Of a stretch of 64,000 nucleotides of DNA, positions 50,503 to 60,009 are shown in pieces. The notes under the pieces are model-generated. The model did not search any database. It was not told the origin of the DNA and was given only the letters and a program-made list of their open reading frames with translations. Location of the stretch: the NCBI GenBank assembly GCA_018223435.1, contig JAGTTO010000001.1:2604001-2668000 (forward strand), written 5' to 3'. The stretch is from Lachnospiraceae bacterium Marseille-Q4251 (lineage in GTDB: Bacteria > Bacillota > Clostridia > Lachnospirales > Lachnospiraceae). Each line of letters starts with the position of its first letter. Positions within the stretch are counted from its first letter, which is position 1. The position numbers and the translations under genes are program-made.

Positions 50503-52116
50503 ATGAAAAAGAGAAAAATGATGGCTTTATTAACTGCAGCTGCTGTGATGTGCAGTCTGGCGGTCCCTGCTCTGGCAGATGAGGCAGAGGGTGACCTGAT
50601 TCCCATTACTTTCTGCAGAACGGCAGATCCTCTGGTGGAAGCGAATGTCTTCGCGAATATGGAGGGAGCGACTTACGAGAAGAACATCTGGACAGATCTT
50701 ATTGCGGAGAAATTAGGTTACGAGGTTTCCTATCTTTGGGTCGCATCCAGCTCCGAAATTGCAACGCAGAAGTTTAACGCGGCTGTAGCGTCCGGAACTA
50801 TTCCTGACGTTGTATGTGTGAACAAGCAGGATCTGAAACAGCTGGTAGACGGCGACCTGGTTGTTGATATGGCGCCTTATTTTGAGGAATATGCCAGTGA
50901 TTATCTGAAATCCCTGATTGAAGCTGCCGGGGAAGCCTGCATCAATGCCTGTACTTATAATGGCGTACAGTATGGTATCCCTTATGTAGACTGTGATCTG
51001 GAAAAAGCGCAGATCCTGTGGCTGAGACAGGATTGGCTGGATGCCTTAGGGCTGGAAGCTCCCAAGACACTTGATGAGTTAAAAGAGATTATGACAGCCT
51101 TTAAAGAATATGCAGGCGAAGACAGTATCGGAATGGCACTCAGCAATGATCTTTATGGCAACCAGTTTGATATCAAAGGCTGGAGCAACGCGTATGGCGC
51201 TTACCCGCGTTATTGGATCGAAGATGAGAATGGCGATCTGATTTACGGAAGCACCACAGCTGAGATGAAAGAGGCTCTGGGAGGCCTGGCTGAACTGTAT
51301 GCAGACGGTCTGATTGATCCGGAATTTTATGTGAACGATAATGAGAAAGCGAGTGAAGCGCTTGTAAACGGAAAATGCGGTGTGCTTTATGGCTTCCATG
51401 CTTCTTCACTGGATTATTTACAGAGATCCATCGATGCTGACGAAAATGCAGACTGGATGCCGTATATGATTCCGATGAAAGAAGAGGGCGAGACCATCAC
51501 CCCGGGTATTGAAATGTGTACCAGCAACTGGTATGCAGTCAGCAAAAACTGTGAGCATCCGGAAGCACTGGTTCAGATACTGAATCTGTATTGCGAGAAA
51601 GTACTGGATCCGGAATTAAACGAATATGAAGTATATGCAAATCCGGGTAATGGAGTAGAAGGTGTATGGAAGCTTTCTCCGGTACAGTACAGCGGACCGA
51701 ACAAGAATCAGGTAACAACTCAGGCAATCGCCAATGCACTGGAAACCGGTGATCCGGGTGATCTGGCAGGTGAGCAGTACAGCATGTGGGAGTACAGCTA
51801 TGCGGCACAGAACGGCGACCGTACGATGTGGGGATGGAACAGAGTCTTTGGTAAGGATGGTTCTCAGGAATTACTGATTAAATATCAGAATGATGAAAAT
51901 GTGAAACTGGTAGAGGATAAATTTGTAGCGGCTCCCGGAGAGGTAATGTCTGAAAGAAAGACAACTCTGGATGATATGCTGGATCAGACGTTTATCAAGA
52001 TTATTTCCGGCCAGGAGACGCTGGATGCTTTTGATTCTGTAGTAGAAGAGTGGACTACCGCCGGCGGACAGGAAATGACAGATGAAGTCAATGGGTGGTA
52101 CAGTGCAAATAAATAG
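50503..52116 (+). CDS. Extracellular solute-binding protein (LplA type)
   Basis: This 537-residue binding protein belongs to the large LplA/YtcQ group that pairs with LplB and YtcP permeases. The signal peptide is KKRKMMALLTAAAVMCSLAVPALADEAE, with cleavage probably after ALA. Its one cysteine (VMCSL) does not fit a lipobox well. Conserved stretches are VCVNKQDLKQLVDGDLVVDMAPYF near residue 105 and ILWLRQDWLDALGLEAPKTLDEL near residue 171. AAAAAGGAGGCAAC precedes the ATG. Neighbouring YesM/YesN and a GH106-like enzyme suggest a rhamnose-containing or similar plant oligosaccharide. Confidence 0.87.
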   Translation: MKKRKMMALLTAAAVMCSLAVPALADEAEGDLIPITFCRTADPLVEANVFANMEGATYEKNIWTDLIAEKLGYEVSYLWVASSSEIATQKFNAAVASGTIPDVVCVNKQDLKQLVDGDLVVDMAPYFEEYASDYLKSLIEAAGEACINACTYNGVQYGIPYVDCDLEKAQILWLRQDWLDALGLEAPKTLDELKEIMTAFKEYAGEDSIGMALSNDLYGNQFDIKGWSNAYGAYPRYWIEDENGDLIYGSTTAEMKEALGGLAELYADGLIDPEFYVNDNEKASEALVNGKCGVLYGFHASSLDYLQRSIDADENADWMPYMIPMKEEGETITPGIEMCTSNWYAVSKNCEHPEALVQILNLYCEKVLDPELNEYEVYANPGNGVEGVWKLSPVQYSGPNKNQVTTQAIANALETGDPGDLAGEQYSMWEYSYAAQNGDRTMWGWNRVFGKDGSQELLIKYQNDENVKLVEDKFVAAPGEVMSERKTTLDDMLDQTFIKIISGQETLDAFDSVVEEWTTAGGQEMTDEVNGWYSANK

Positions 52117-52179
52117 TTGAATGCGGCAGGGGGAGACGTAGTTTCGTGCTCCCCTGCTTTTGTAGAGAGGAGGAAGAAT

Positions 52180-53103
52180 ATGAAAAAGCGAAAATCAAAA
52201 TATACATTCTCAATTTTTAAAAAAGAACTTCCGCTGCATCTGATGCTTCTGCCGGGTGTGCTTATGATTCTGGTATTTAATTATACAACGATGGCGGGGC
52301 TGATTATTGCTTTCCAGAAGTTTATTCCCAGTAAAGGATTGTTTGGTGATCAGAAATGGGTGGGGTTTGATAACTTCAGGTATGTATTTAAGCTTCCTGG
52401 TTTTTCTCAGGCGTTGAAAAATACGATAGTTATTGCTTTCTGGAAAATTGTTCTGGGACTTCTGGTTCCCATTGTATTTGCTCTCTTATTAAATGAGATC
52501 CGCGGACGCAGGTTCAAAAAGACCGTGCAGACCATTGTATATTTGCCCTACTTTTTATCCTGGGTTGTTTTGGGCGGCATTTTTATTGATATGCTTTCTC
52601 CGAGCACAGGTATCGTGAATCAGATCATTAAGGCGTTTGGGGGAAAAGAAATCTTCTTTCTGGGAGATAACCGATATTTTAAAGGTACTTTGATTGCAAC
52701 AGATATCTGGAAGAATTTTGGTTATGGAGCCATCGTATATCTGGCAGCGATACTGGGAATTGATTCCAGTCTTTATGAAGCGGCAAAGATTGATGGAGCG
52801 AATCGCTGGCAGCAGACCTGGCATGTAACCCTGCCCGGAATGAAGATGATCATTGTACTGATGCTGGTATTAAGTCTTGGAAATGTTTTAAATGCAGGGT
52901 TTGACCAGGTATTTAATTTATATAATGTTTCTGTTTATGAATCGGGAGATATTTTGGATACTTTTGTATATCGTCTGGGACTTTTGAATGCCCAGTACGG
53001 ACCGGCGACGGCTGTGGGACTGTTTAAATCCTTTGTATCCACGCTGTTTATTTCCGTCTCCTATTTTCTGGCTTATAAGTTCGGAGATTATCGGATTTTC
53101 TAA
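52180..53103 (+). CDS. ABC transporter permease, LplB type
   Basis: This 307-residue membrane protein is one half of the channel for the binding protein at 50503. The ATG at 52180 follows GAGAGGAGGAAGA; an in-frame upstream ATG at 52117 directly follows the previous stop and lacks a site. The first helix is LMLLPGVLMILVFNYTTMAGLIIAF. The EAA loop SLYEAAKIDGANRWQQTWHVTLPG lies near residue 200. Its partner permease gene starts 14 bases later but is split by an insertion sequence, so the transporter is probably not functional in this strain. Confidence 0.9.
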   Translation: MKKRKSKYTFSIFKKELPLHLMLLPGVLMILVFNYTTMAGLIIAFQKFIPSKGLFGDQKWVGFDNFRYVFKLPGFSQALKNTIVIAFWKIVLGLLVPIVFALLLNEIRGRRFKKTVQTIVYLPYFLSWVVLGGIFIDMLSPSTGIVNQIIKAFGGKEIFFLGDNRYFKGTLIATDIWKNFGYGAIVYLAAILGIDSSLYEAAKIDGANRWQQTWHVTLPGMKMIIVLMLVLSLGNVLNAGFDQVFNLYNVSVYESGDILDTFVYRLGLLNAQYGPATAVGLFKSFVSTLFISVSYFLAYKFGDYRIF

Positions 53104-53117
53104 CTGGAGGTGAAAAG

Positions 53118-53659
53118 ATGAGAGTATCGAAGGGACGCATCCTTTTTCAAACCATCAATTATGTAATTATGATATTACTGGCAGTTATCTGTCTGTTTCC
53201 TCTTCTGAATGTGCTGGCAATGTCTTTTTCAAGTGCGACGGCTGTTTCGGCCGGAAAAGTATCCATTCTGCCGGTTGATTTTACTGCCAGTGCTTATACA
53301 TATGTAATGAAGAGAAAAGAATTTTGGGTTTCACTTGTAAAATCCATAGAAAGAGTATGCATAGGAGTTCCGCTTTCTATGATGATCACGATTCTGACTG
53401 CCTATCCATTGTCCAAGGAGCCGAGACAGCTCCGGGCGCGAAGCGTTTATGCATGGCTTTTTTTCTTTACCATGCTGGTGTCTGGCGGATTGATTCCAGG
53501 CTATCTTCTGATTCAGAAATTACACCTGATGGATACAATCTGGGCGATGGTGCTTCCGACCACAGTATCGGTATACAATATCGTGCTGATGCTGAACTTT
53601 TTCCGAGGAATACCGGTAGAGCTTGAGGAAGCTGCATTGATGGATGGAGCCGGGCAGTT
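53118..53659 (+). pseudogene. ABC transporter permease, YtcP type, N-terminal part (split by IS256-family element)
   Basis: The first 180 codons or so of a permease run to MDGAGQ in the EAA loop (ELEEAALMDGAGQ), where the 8-base target duplication GGGCAGTT begins the insertion. Joining base 53659 to 55159 restores a continuous frame of 292 residues with MDGAGQFRTCFQIYVPCALPS. The break is thus a clean, probably recent insertion. The frame as it stands continues into the element and stops at 53696 (192 residues), lacking the last two or three membrane helices. Confidence 0.93.
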
Positions 53660-53680
53660 GGGAGTATCCCAAAGTTTGTG

Positions 53681-53728
53681 TAAACCTCCAAACTGATGTA
53701 AGATAGAATTACTCAGTTTGGAGGTTTA
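53681..53728 (+). promoter_or_regulatory. RBS-sequestering hairpin of the IS256-family transposase
   Basis: TAAACCTCCAAACTGA (53681-53696) pairs perfectly with TCAGTTTGGAGGTTTA (53713-53728). The transposase ribosome site GGAGG (53720-53724) lies inside the stem. Read-through RNA from the host operon would hide the site, limiting transposase synthesis. Confidence 0.7.
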
Positions 53729-53732
53729 TTTT

Positions 53733-54980
53733 ATGGCAAGAAAAAAGGATTCACCACAAAAAGCAGCGCTTAGAGAACTCATGGGAAACTACCTGAAAGA
53801 AAACAATGTAAAAGTAAAAGATGGAACAGATGTTAATTCCATTATGCGGGATATGATGTCTATCATTTTGGAAGGTGCCCTTGATCAGGAACTGGATGAA
53901 GAACTGGGATATTCCAAGTATGATTATCGAAATAAAGAAACCGATAATTCCAGGAATGGACATTCCCAGAAAACGTTACATACCAGTTACGGAGATATGG
54001 AGATTGATATTCCAAGGGATCGAAAAGGTGACTTCGAACCACAGGTTGTAAAGAAGTATCAGAATTCGATTACGCAAGACATGGAAGAAAAGATCATTTC
54101 CATGTACGCAAAAGGAATGACTACTGCCGATATAGAAAGCCACATGCGTGAATTATACGATCTTGAGATCTCCGACAGTACTGTCAGCCGGATTACTGAT
54201 AAGATCCTGCCAATAGTAAAAGAATGGCAGGAAAGGCCATTAGAAAGTGTGTATGCTGTTGTATTTATGGATGCGATCCATTTCCATGCCCGTAATGAGG
54301 GGCGGATTGTAAAACGTGCTGTTTACATTGCGATTGGGATCGATATGGAAGGACGTAAGGATGTCCTCGGAATGTATGTTGGTCAAAATGAAAGTGCCAA
54401 GTTCTGGCTCTCCATCCTGAATGGCCTGAAAAACCGGGGTGTAGAAGATATATTGATTGCGTGTGTGGATGGACTGACCGGTTTTCCACAAGCAATTGAA
54501 GCAGTATTTCCCCAGACCGAGATCCAGCAGTGCATAATCCATCAGATCAGGAATACCACGAAATTTGTTTCTTACAAAGAGATCAAACCACTTATGGCAG
54601 ATCTGAAGCGTGTATATGCAGCTCCTACAGAAGAAGTTGCATTGGCAGAACTGGACAGCTTTGACGAAAAATGGAGCGGGAAATACCCTAAGATTGCAAA
54701 GTCATGGAAAGATAACTGGGCAAATCTTTCAACGTATTTTAAGTATCCGGAAGCTGTCAGACGTCTGATCTATACCACGAACACGATTGAAGGATTTAAC
54801 CGTCAGCTCCGGAAAGTCACCAAATCCAAGACGGTATTTCCATCCGATGACAGTCTCCTGAAAATGCTGTATCTGGCCATGATAGATATCACCAAAAAAT
54901 GGACGGGACACCGTCAGGATTGGGGACAAATCCATTCTCAGCTGGAAATTTTCTTCGAAGAAAGATTGGAAAGGTTATAA
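53733..54980 (+). CDS. IS256-family (Mutator-like) transposase
   Basis: This 415-residue DDE transposase has Asp180 in VVFMDAIHF, Asp246 in ACVDGLTGF and Glu353 in NTIEGFNRQ. The C/D-x2-H motif reads CIIHQIRN between the second Asp and the Glu. The N-terminal region has DNA-binding character (SRNGHSQKTLHTSYGDMEIDIPRDRKG in pieces). The ATG at 53733 lies nine bases after GGAGG. The frame is intact, so the element may still be mobile. Confidence 0.96.
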   Translation: MARKKDSPQKAALRELMGNYLKENNVKVKDGTDVNSIMRDMMSIILEGALDQELDEELGYSKYDYRNKETDNSRNGHSQKTLHTSYGDMEIDIPRDRKGDFEPQVVKKYQNSITQDMEEKIISMYAKGMTTADIESHMRELYDLEISDSTVSRITDKILPIVKEWQERPLESVYAVVFMDAIHFHARNEGRIVKRAVYIAIGIDMEGRKDVLGMYVGQNESAKFWLSILNGLKNRGVEDILIACVDGLTGFPQAIEAVFPQTEIQQCIIHQIRNTTKFVSYKEIKPLMADLKRVYAAPTEEVALAELDSFDEKWSGKYPKIAKSWKDNWANLSTYFKYPEAVRRLIYTTNTIEGFNRQLRKVTKSKTVFPSDDSLLKMLYLAMIDITKKWTGHRQDWGQIHSQLEIFFEERLERL

Positions 54981-55158
54981 GCAGAATGCATGCTAGGCAG
55001 GGCTGGCACAGCCAGTCCTGCTTGACATGCCTTAAAACTGCATTATAATACAAACAAGGACAGAACCCTGAAAAACAGGTTCTGTCCTCGATAACTAATG
55101 ACATATCTTACATCAGTTTTTTCTGTTTACACAAAACTTGAAACGCTCTCGGGCAGTT

Positions 55159-55495
55159 CCGTACCTGTTTTCAGATTTATGTTCCCTGTGCCCTGCCATC
55201 CATTGCGACTCTGACTTTGTTCAGCTTTATTACCCAGTGGAACAGTTATTTTGATGGCCTGATATTTTCTAATTTTCCTGAGAATTATCCGCTGGCTTCT
55301 TATCTTTATACAGTAGTAGTCCAGCGTGATATGAGTCTGTTGAGCGTGGAAGAGTATAAGCTGCTGTCCATGGTAGATGACAGAACGATTCGCTGCGCGC
55401 AGATCTTTATTTCTATGCTTCCGATCATGATTATTTATCCTTTTGCACAGAAATATTTTGTCTCAGGAATCACAGTTGGTTCTGTAAAGGGCTGA
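55159..55495 (+). pseudogene. ABC transporter permease, YtcP type, C-terminal part
   Basis: About 112 residues complete the permease interrupted at 53659: FRTCFQIYVPCALPSIATLTLFSFITQWNSYFDGLIF (in pieces), ending QKYFVSGITVGSVKG, the usual YtcP C-terminus. No start codon with a ribosome site lies at the beginning, so it is unlikely to be made. Downstream genes of the operon (from 55557) may depend on read-through of the element. Confidence 0.92.
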
Positions 55496-55556
55496 CTTGA
55501 AAAAGGAAAATGCCTAAAGTATACTTTTAGAAAAAGGTATCAATAGGAGGAGACTT

Positions 55557-56792
55557 ATGGGGTGGAGGAAAGAGCTGGCAGGATTAGGTACATTTATAAT
55601 TCTAAGCAATGCCATGGGTAGTTTATCGGTCCGGGCAGATGAAAGTATTTCCGGAAAACTGACTGTGTGGGAACATTCGATCACTTTTGAAATGCCTATG
55701 GAGATGCTGGTCAGTGGTTTTGAGGAGAAATATCCGAATGTGGATGTTGAGTGGGAAATCTGGGATATGGAGAATTACTACGATCTGGTTTCTTTAGGAA
55801 TACAGGCGGGCAGCGGGCCGGATTTGTTTTATACGGATGGGATTGCCAGGACAAAGATGAGAGAGTATGCAGATCAGGGAACAATTCTGAATCTTACGGA
55901 CCTTGTGGATTTCAGTAATTTTGATGAAGCTGATCTGTGGAGAGAAGAAATAGACGGAAAATGTTACGGGGTACCCTGGCTGACGTTTGACAGCCGTATC
56001 GTCTATTATAACGTGGAGATGTTTCAGGAAAATAACTGGAAGATCCCGGAAACTTTTGCAGAATTTGAGGAGCTGCTGGGAAAAATCAAAGACACTGGCA
56101 TTACGCCGATTTCCTTAACGCCCTATGACAGCTATTCGCTGCTGTTTTTGATGGAACCGATACTCACTGCCTTGCATCCGGAATATGCGGAAAATATAAC
56201 AGAGGATGATACGGATCTTTTGGCGGAACCGGTAAAAGAAGCGATACAAAAAATGCTTGATTGGGCGGCTGGAGGATATTTTGGAGACTGGACGGAGGTT
56301 TTAAATGGCGGAGATCAGGGGCTGAATTTTATGTCTGGCAATGCAGCAATGAATATCTGCGGTTCCTGGGATGCGACGAATATGCAGGCCAATAATCCGG
56401 ATCTGAAGATAGACGCCTTTATTCTTCCTTCTAATGATGGCAGTAAAGGTCTGATGGGAAGTATTGCCAGCGGTTTTTCTTTAAATGCGGAAACAGAGAA
56501 TCGGGATGCGGCAATCGCTTTTTTGAACTATTGTGCTTCTCTGGATGGACAGAGCCGATGGATCAGGGCTCATGGCGGTATATCAGCGGATGAGTCGATA
56601 GAATCCTCTACAGAAATAACGAAAAAGATACAGGAACAGGCAGAAAACAATTTATTTACAAGCTGGGAAATGGTTATGGCATCACGTTCATCGGAGGCTG
56701 TGGATATCTGGGAAAAAGGGTTTGTAGAGCTCTTTCTGGGAAAGATTACGCTGGAAAATCTGTGTGAACAGCTTGCCTCGGTAATAGGGTAA
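55557..56792 (+). CDS. Sugar-binding protein, second of the locus, next to a sensor kinase
   Basis: This 411-residue binding protein is of the MalE/UgpB type (KLTVWEHSITFEMPMEMLVSGFEEKYPNV in pieces, GSGPDLFYTDGIARTKMREYADQG, MNICGSWDATNM near residue 265). The N-terminus is a weak signal (WRKELAGLGTFIILSNAMGSLSVRADE) without a lipobox. It belongs to a different group from the LplA-type protein at 50503. It lies 21 bases before the YesM kinase gene, which suggests it presents ligand to the sensor rather than to a transporter (inference). AATAGGAGGAGAC precedes the ATG. Confidence 0.8.
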   Translation: MGWRKELAGLGTFIILSNAMGSLSVRADESISGKLTVWEHSITFEMPMEMLVSGFEEKYPNVDVEWEIWDMENYYDLVSLGIQAGSGPDLFYTDGIARTKMREYADQGTILNLTDLVDFSNFDEADLWREEIDGKCYGVPWLTFDSRIVYYNVEMFQENNWKIPETFAEFEELLGKIKDTGITPISLTPYDSYSLLFLMEPILTALHPEYAENITEDDTDLLAEPVKEAIQKMLDWAAGGYFGDWTEVLNGGDQGLNFMSGNAAMNICGSWDATNMQANNPDLKIDAFILPSNDGSKGLMGSIASGFSLNAETENRDAAIAFLNYCASLDGQSRWIRAHGGISADESIESSTEITKKIQEQAENNLFTSWEMVMASRSSEAVDIWEKGFVELFLGKITLENLCEQLASVIG

Positions 56793-56813
56793 GACAGGTT
56801 GTGAGGGTTTGCT

Positions 56814-58520
56814 ATGAAAAAGATCAGTGAAAAATACGGTTTTCGTATGAAAATATTCATTCTGTTTTTACTGCTTGTTATTTTGCCTTATCTTCTTGTG
56901 ATTACGACGATCTATCGGATGTTTTTGGATTATACAGGTAAAAACTGGGGAAAAAGCATGGAAGATACCATGATATCCATAGGAAACCAGGTTTCCTCCA
57001 GTCTGGATGTCTATGAAAACAGTACCATGAATCTTTATTACAGCGGCTGTGTGGATATGCTGGAAAGCGGGAATGTAGATAAAGAAAAGGTGGAGTCTAT
57101 TCTGAACGTGTGCTGTTATTCCAATATGGGAGTGAAATCAACCTATCTGGTCTGTGATGGGGCGGTTTATCACAGCGGTTCCCAGTACGGAAATTTTCTG
57201 GAAATTGTAAAGCCTTATGAAAAAGAGGTTTACAGCAGCGGCGGAAAATGCCTTTGGTATAATACGACGGAATTATATGGGAAAGCGGATTCCAGAAACT
57301 ATATTCTGGCCAGGGCTTTAAATGGAAAAAAGAAGGAAAATCTGGGAATATTATATTACATTGTCAGTGAAAAGCTCATTACAAATGCTTTTTCGAGGCT
57401 TCAGGTGGATGACTGCATGAAATATATGGTGGATGCAGAAAATAATATTTTATATTCTTCCGTGAGTACAGACAAAAGCAGCCCTTTTATCTGGGAAGAA
57501 GCGGACCTGGAAAAAGAGAGCGGCTATGTGATCTTAAAGAATAAGAAGCGTCAGGAGGTTCTGGCTTATAATACCATGCCGGACGTGGGCTGGACTTTTT
57601 TGAGTTATATTTCTCTGGATAATCTGATGAAGACTTTGTTTCCGATAGAAAAACTGGTCATTATAGTATCCGTCACCTATGGTTTATTTCTGGCGCTTGT
57701 CTTTTATCTGTTCCAGAAGAACTTTCTGAAGCCAATCAGTGATTTGAAATATGCGATGAATCAGTTCGCGGATGGAAATATGAATGTCCGGATGGAAGAG
57801 ATTAAAAGCGGTGAGCTGAAGAATCTTTCTGAACATTTTAACAGTATGACAGATAAGATCAATATACTGATTAAGCACAATCAGGAAGTCATTAACGAGA
57901 AAAATAATTTTAAGATGCAGATTCTGATGGCAAAGCTTCATCCTCATTTCATTTTTAATGCGCTGAACACAATTAAATGGATGTCTGTTATTAACCATCA
58001 GGAAAATATTCAGAAGTTGACAGAGGCCTTGATTTATATTCTTATGAATAATGCAGGCGATAAAAAAGAGGATTATAGCCTGAAAGATGAAGAGGAGCTG
58101 ATTAAGCAATACGCGGTGATACAAAAAGCACGATTTATGAATTTTGAAATCGAATGGGATCTGGCAGAGGAGACTCTGGACTGCAGGATTTTTCAGTTTC
58201 TTCTGCAGCCGGTAGTCGAAAATGCGATTGTGCATGGTTTCCAGCGAGGAATGACCAGAGGCGGAAAGGTGAAGATAAGCAGCAGGATACGCAATGGAAT
58301 GCTGGAGATCGCGATTACCGATAATGGCTGTGGTTTTGATGTAGCGCAATGGGAAAATTCCAATGAGCGGCAGAAAAATCATACAAACATCGGACTTCGA
58401 TATATAAAGCAGATCATCAAGCTAGAATATGGTGCGGAGTATGATATGGAGATACAAAGTCAGCCGGGAGTGGGAACGTCTGTTTATTATCAGATTCCTG
58501 TCCGAAAACAGGAGGGATGA
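56814..58520 (+). CDS. Sensor histidine kinase, YesM type
   Basis: This 568-residue membrane kinase has a first membrane helix at about residues 12-32 (IFILFLLLVILPYLLVITTIY), an extracellular sensing region of about 240 residues and a second helix near 285-305. A HAMP segment (FLKPISDLKYAMNQFADGNMNVRM) follows. The His-kinase core has His378 in LHPHFIFNALNTIKWMS and the ATP site NAIVHGFQRG and ITDNGCGFD. This is the LytS/YesM class. It overlaps no gene but is followed one base later by its response regulator. The ligand is probably a plant or host glycan fragment. Confidence 0.92.
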   Translation: MKKISEKYGFRMKIFILFLLLVILPYLLVITTIYRMFLDYTGKNWGKSMEDTMISIGNQVSSSLDVYENSTMNLYYSGCVDMLESGNVDKEKVESILNVCCYSNMGVKSTYLVCDGAVYHSGSQYGNFLEIVKPYEKEVYSSGGKCLWYNTTELYGKADSRNYILARALNGKKKENLGILYYIVSEKLITNAFSRLQVDDCMKYMVDAENNILYSSVSTDKSSPFIWEEADLEKESGYVILKNKKRQEVLAYNTMPDVGWTFLSYISLDNLMKTLFPIEKLVIIVSVTYGLFLALVFYLFQKNFLKPISDLKYAMNQFADGNMNVRMEEIKSGELKNLSEHFNSMTDKINILIKHNQEVINEKNNFKMQILMAKLHPHFIFNALNTIKWMSVINHQENIQKLTEALIYILMNNAGDKKEDYSLKDEEELIKQYAVIQKARFMNFEIEWDLAEETLDCRIFQFLLQPVVENAIVHGFQRGMTRGGKVKISSRIRNGMLEIAITDNGCGFDVAQWENSNERQKNHTNIGLRYIKQIIKLEYGAEYDMEIQSQPGVGTSVYYQIPVRKQEG

Positions 58521-58521
58521 A

Positions 58522-59994
58522 ATGATTCGTGTGTTGATTGTAGATGATGAGATTCTTGCCCGTGTAGGGATTCAGTCTTTGCTGGAAAACAGTCAGGAGA
58601 TTCAGGTAGTGGGTTCTTTTAATCTGGCAAGTGAAGCGCTGGAGTTTTTAAAGACGACGATTGTAGATATCATAATCACAGATATTGAAATGCCCTATAT
58701 GGACGGACTAGAGTTTATCCGGCGGATCAGGGAACAGAATCTTGTACAGGGCGTGATTATCTTAAGCTGTTATGACAAATTTGAATATGCAAAGCAGGCG
58801 ATCTCTCTGGGGACAGATGGATATATCCTGAAAAACAGTATTACACGGGAAGCACTGGAGAAAGAAATCTGCAGTGTATACAAAAAAATATCCACCAGGA
58901 TAGGAGAAAAAAGAGAAATAAGCTCTGAAAAAGAGACTGCTGTCCATGGCGGAAAAATGGCGGTGGCAATTATCAAAACACAGCCAAAGGAATCAGACAA
59001 TAAGATCATCACGAAACTTCTGGGTGACATCGTAACCCATTATCATATGGGCCATCTGATTGAAGCATACCATGAAAAAAATTCTTTTGTAGTGATTGAG
59101 TTTCCGGAAAATACAGAAGAAGATGGAAGAAAAGAACTATTAGAGGGTTACATAGAAGCCATACGGACGAATCTTTTGCAGTATACAAATGCGATGCCTT
59201 ATATAGGGGTGAGCGGGGAATTTGATAAACTGCAAGAGATTCCCGAAGCGTACAGGCAGGCGGAGCTTGCAATGGAACTGCGGTTTTATCGCGAGAAGAA
59301 GACCGTTTTTCATGCGCCGGAAATCTGCTGGAAGGAGGATGATGTCGGCCTTATGTTTTCCAGAAAAGGGTTTCTGGAAGAAAAGGGCATGACTGTATTT
59401 GAAGAAGAGTTAAGAAATTATCTGGAACAGTGCAAAAAAGAAACAGTTCTGGTGAAAACAGTAAAAGAAACTCTGGTGCAGGCAATCAGCATTTTTGTGT
59501 ACAGTATTGAACGGGATTACTTTGACGATCAGGATATTGCCAGGTGGAACAGCCGGTATTCTTTTATGGAAACAGTCATGGAAGCAGAATTTATGGGAGA
59601 ACTGATCTTAAAACTGACTGCAATGATGGCAAATTTCAAGACAGATTTCTTAAAGGAACTGAATGAGGATGGTTTTGGAGATGTGCTGGAATACATTGAA
59701 AAAAACTGTGCTTCCAAAATTACGATAAAAGAGCTGGCGGATTTGAAAAACATGAGTCTTTCTCTGTTTACGAAGAAGTTTAAAAATAAAACAGAAAATG
59801 TGCCGGTGCAGTATATCAATAAAAGAAAAGTTGAGCTGGTAAAAGAGTATCTGAAAAAGCGGGAATATACCCTGGGCGAAATTGCAGAGCTCACAGGCTT
59901 TTCAAATGAAAACTATATGGTCCGGGTTTTCAGGAAAGTGACTGGGAAGACCATTACCGACTACAGGAAAGAGCTTATGATGCATGAAAAATAA
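58522..59994 (+). CDS. Response regulator, YesN type (receiver + AraC DNA-binding domain)
   Basis: This 490-residue regulator has a receiver domain (RVLIVDDEILARVGI at the start; phosphorylated Asp54 in ITDIEMPYMDG; Lys in GYILKNSI). A long middle region follows, then a C-terminal AraC-type double helix-turn-helix (TIKELADLKNMSLSLFTKKFKNKT and LGEIAELTGFSNENYMVRVFRKVTG, in pieces). The ATG at 58522 follows CAGGAGGGATGA; the longer upstream frame runs inside the kinase gene. It probably activates the transporter promoter at 50425 and the glycosidase gene downstream. Confidence 0.93.
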   Translation: MIRVLIVDDEILARVGIQSLLENSQEIQVVGSFNLASEALEFLKTTIVDIIITDIEMPYMDGLEFIRRIREQNLVQGVIILSCYDKFEYAKQAISLGTDGYILKNSITREALEKEICSVYKKISTRIGEKREISSEKETAVHGGKMAVAIIKTQPKESDNKIITKLLGDIVTHYHMGHLIEAYHEKNSFVVIEFPENTEEDGRKELLEGYIEAIRTNLLQYTNAMPYIGVSGEFDKLQEIPEAYRQAELAMELRFYREKKTVFHAPEICWKEDDVGLMFSRKGFLEEKGMTVFEEELRNYLEQCKKETVLVKTVKETLVQAISIFVYSIERDYFDDQDIARWNSRYSFMETVMEAEFMGELILKLTAMMANFKTDFLKELNEDGFGDVLEYIEKNCASKITIKELADLKNMSLSLFTKKFKNKTENVPVQYINKRKVELVKEYLKKREYTLGEIAELTGFSNENYMVRVFRKVTGKTITDYRKELMMHEK

Positions 59995-60009
59995 AAAAGG
60001 GGGATGGAT

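Larger units (their letters stand above)
53660..55150 (+). mobile_element. IS256-family insertion sequence, 1,491 bp
   Basis: It is bounded by 8-base direct repeats GGGCAGTT (53652-53659 and 55151-55158). The imperfect terminal inverted repeats of about 26 bases start GGGAGTATCCCAA on the left and GAGAGCGTTTCAA on the inverted right end, and both contain GTGTAAAC. A shared subterminal ACTGATGTAAGATA lies farther in on both sides. It encodes one transposase. Two hairpins (GCATGC-containing near 54985-55029, and GGACAGAACC/GGTTCTGTCC at 55058-55087) lie downstream of the transposase. Confidence 0.95.
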
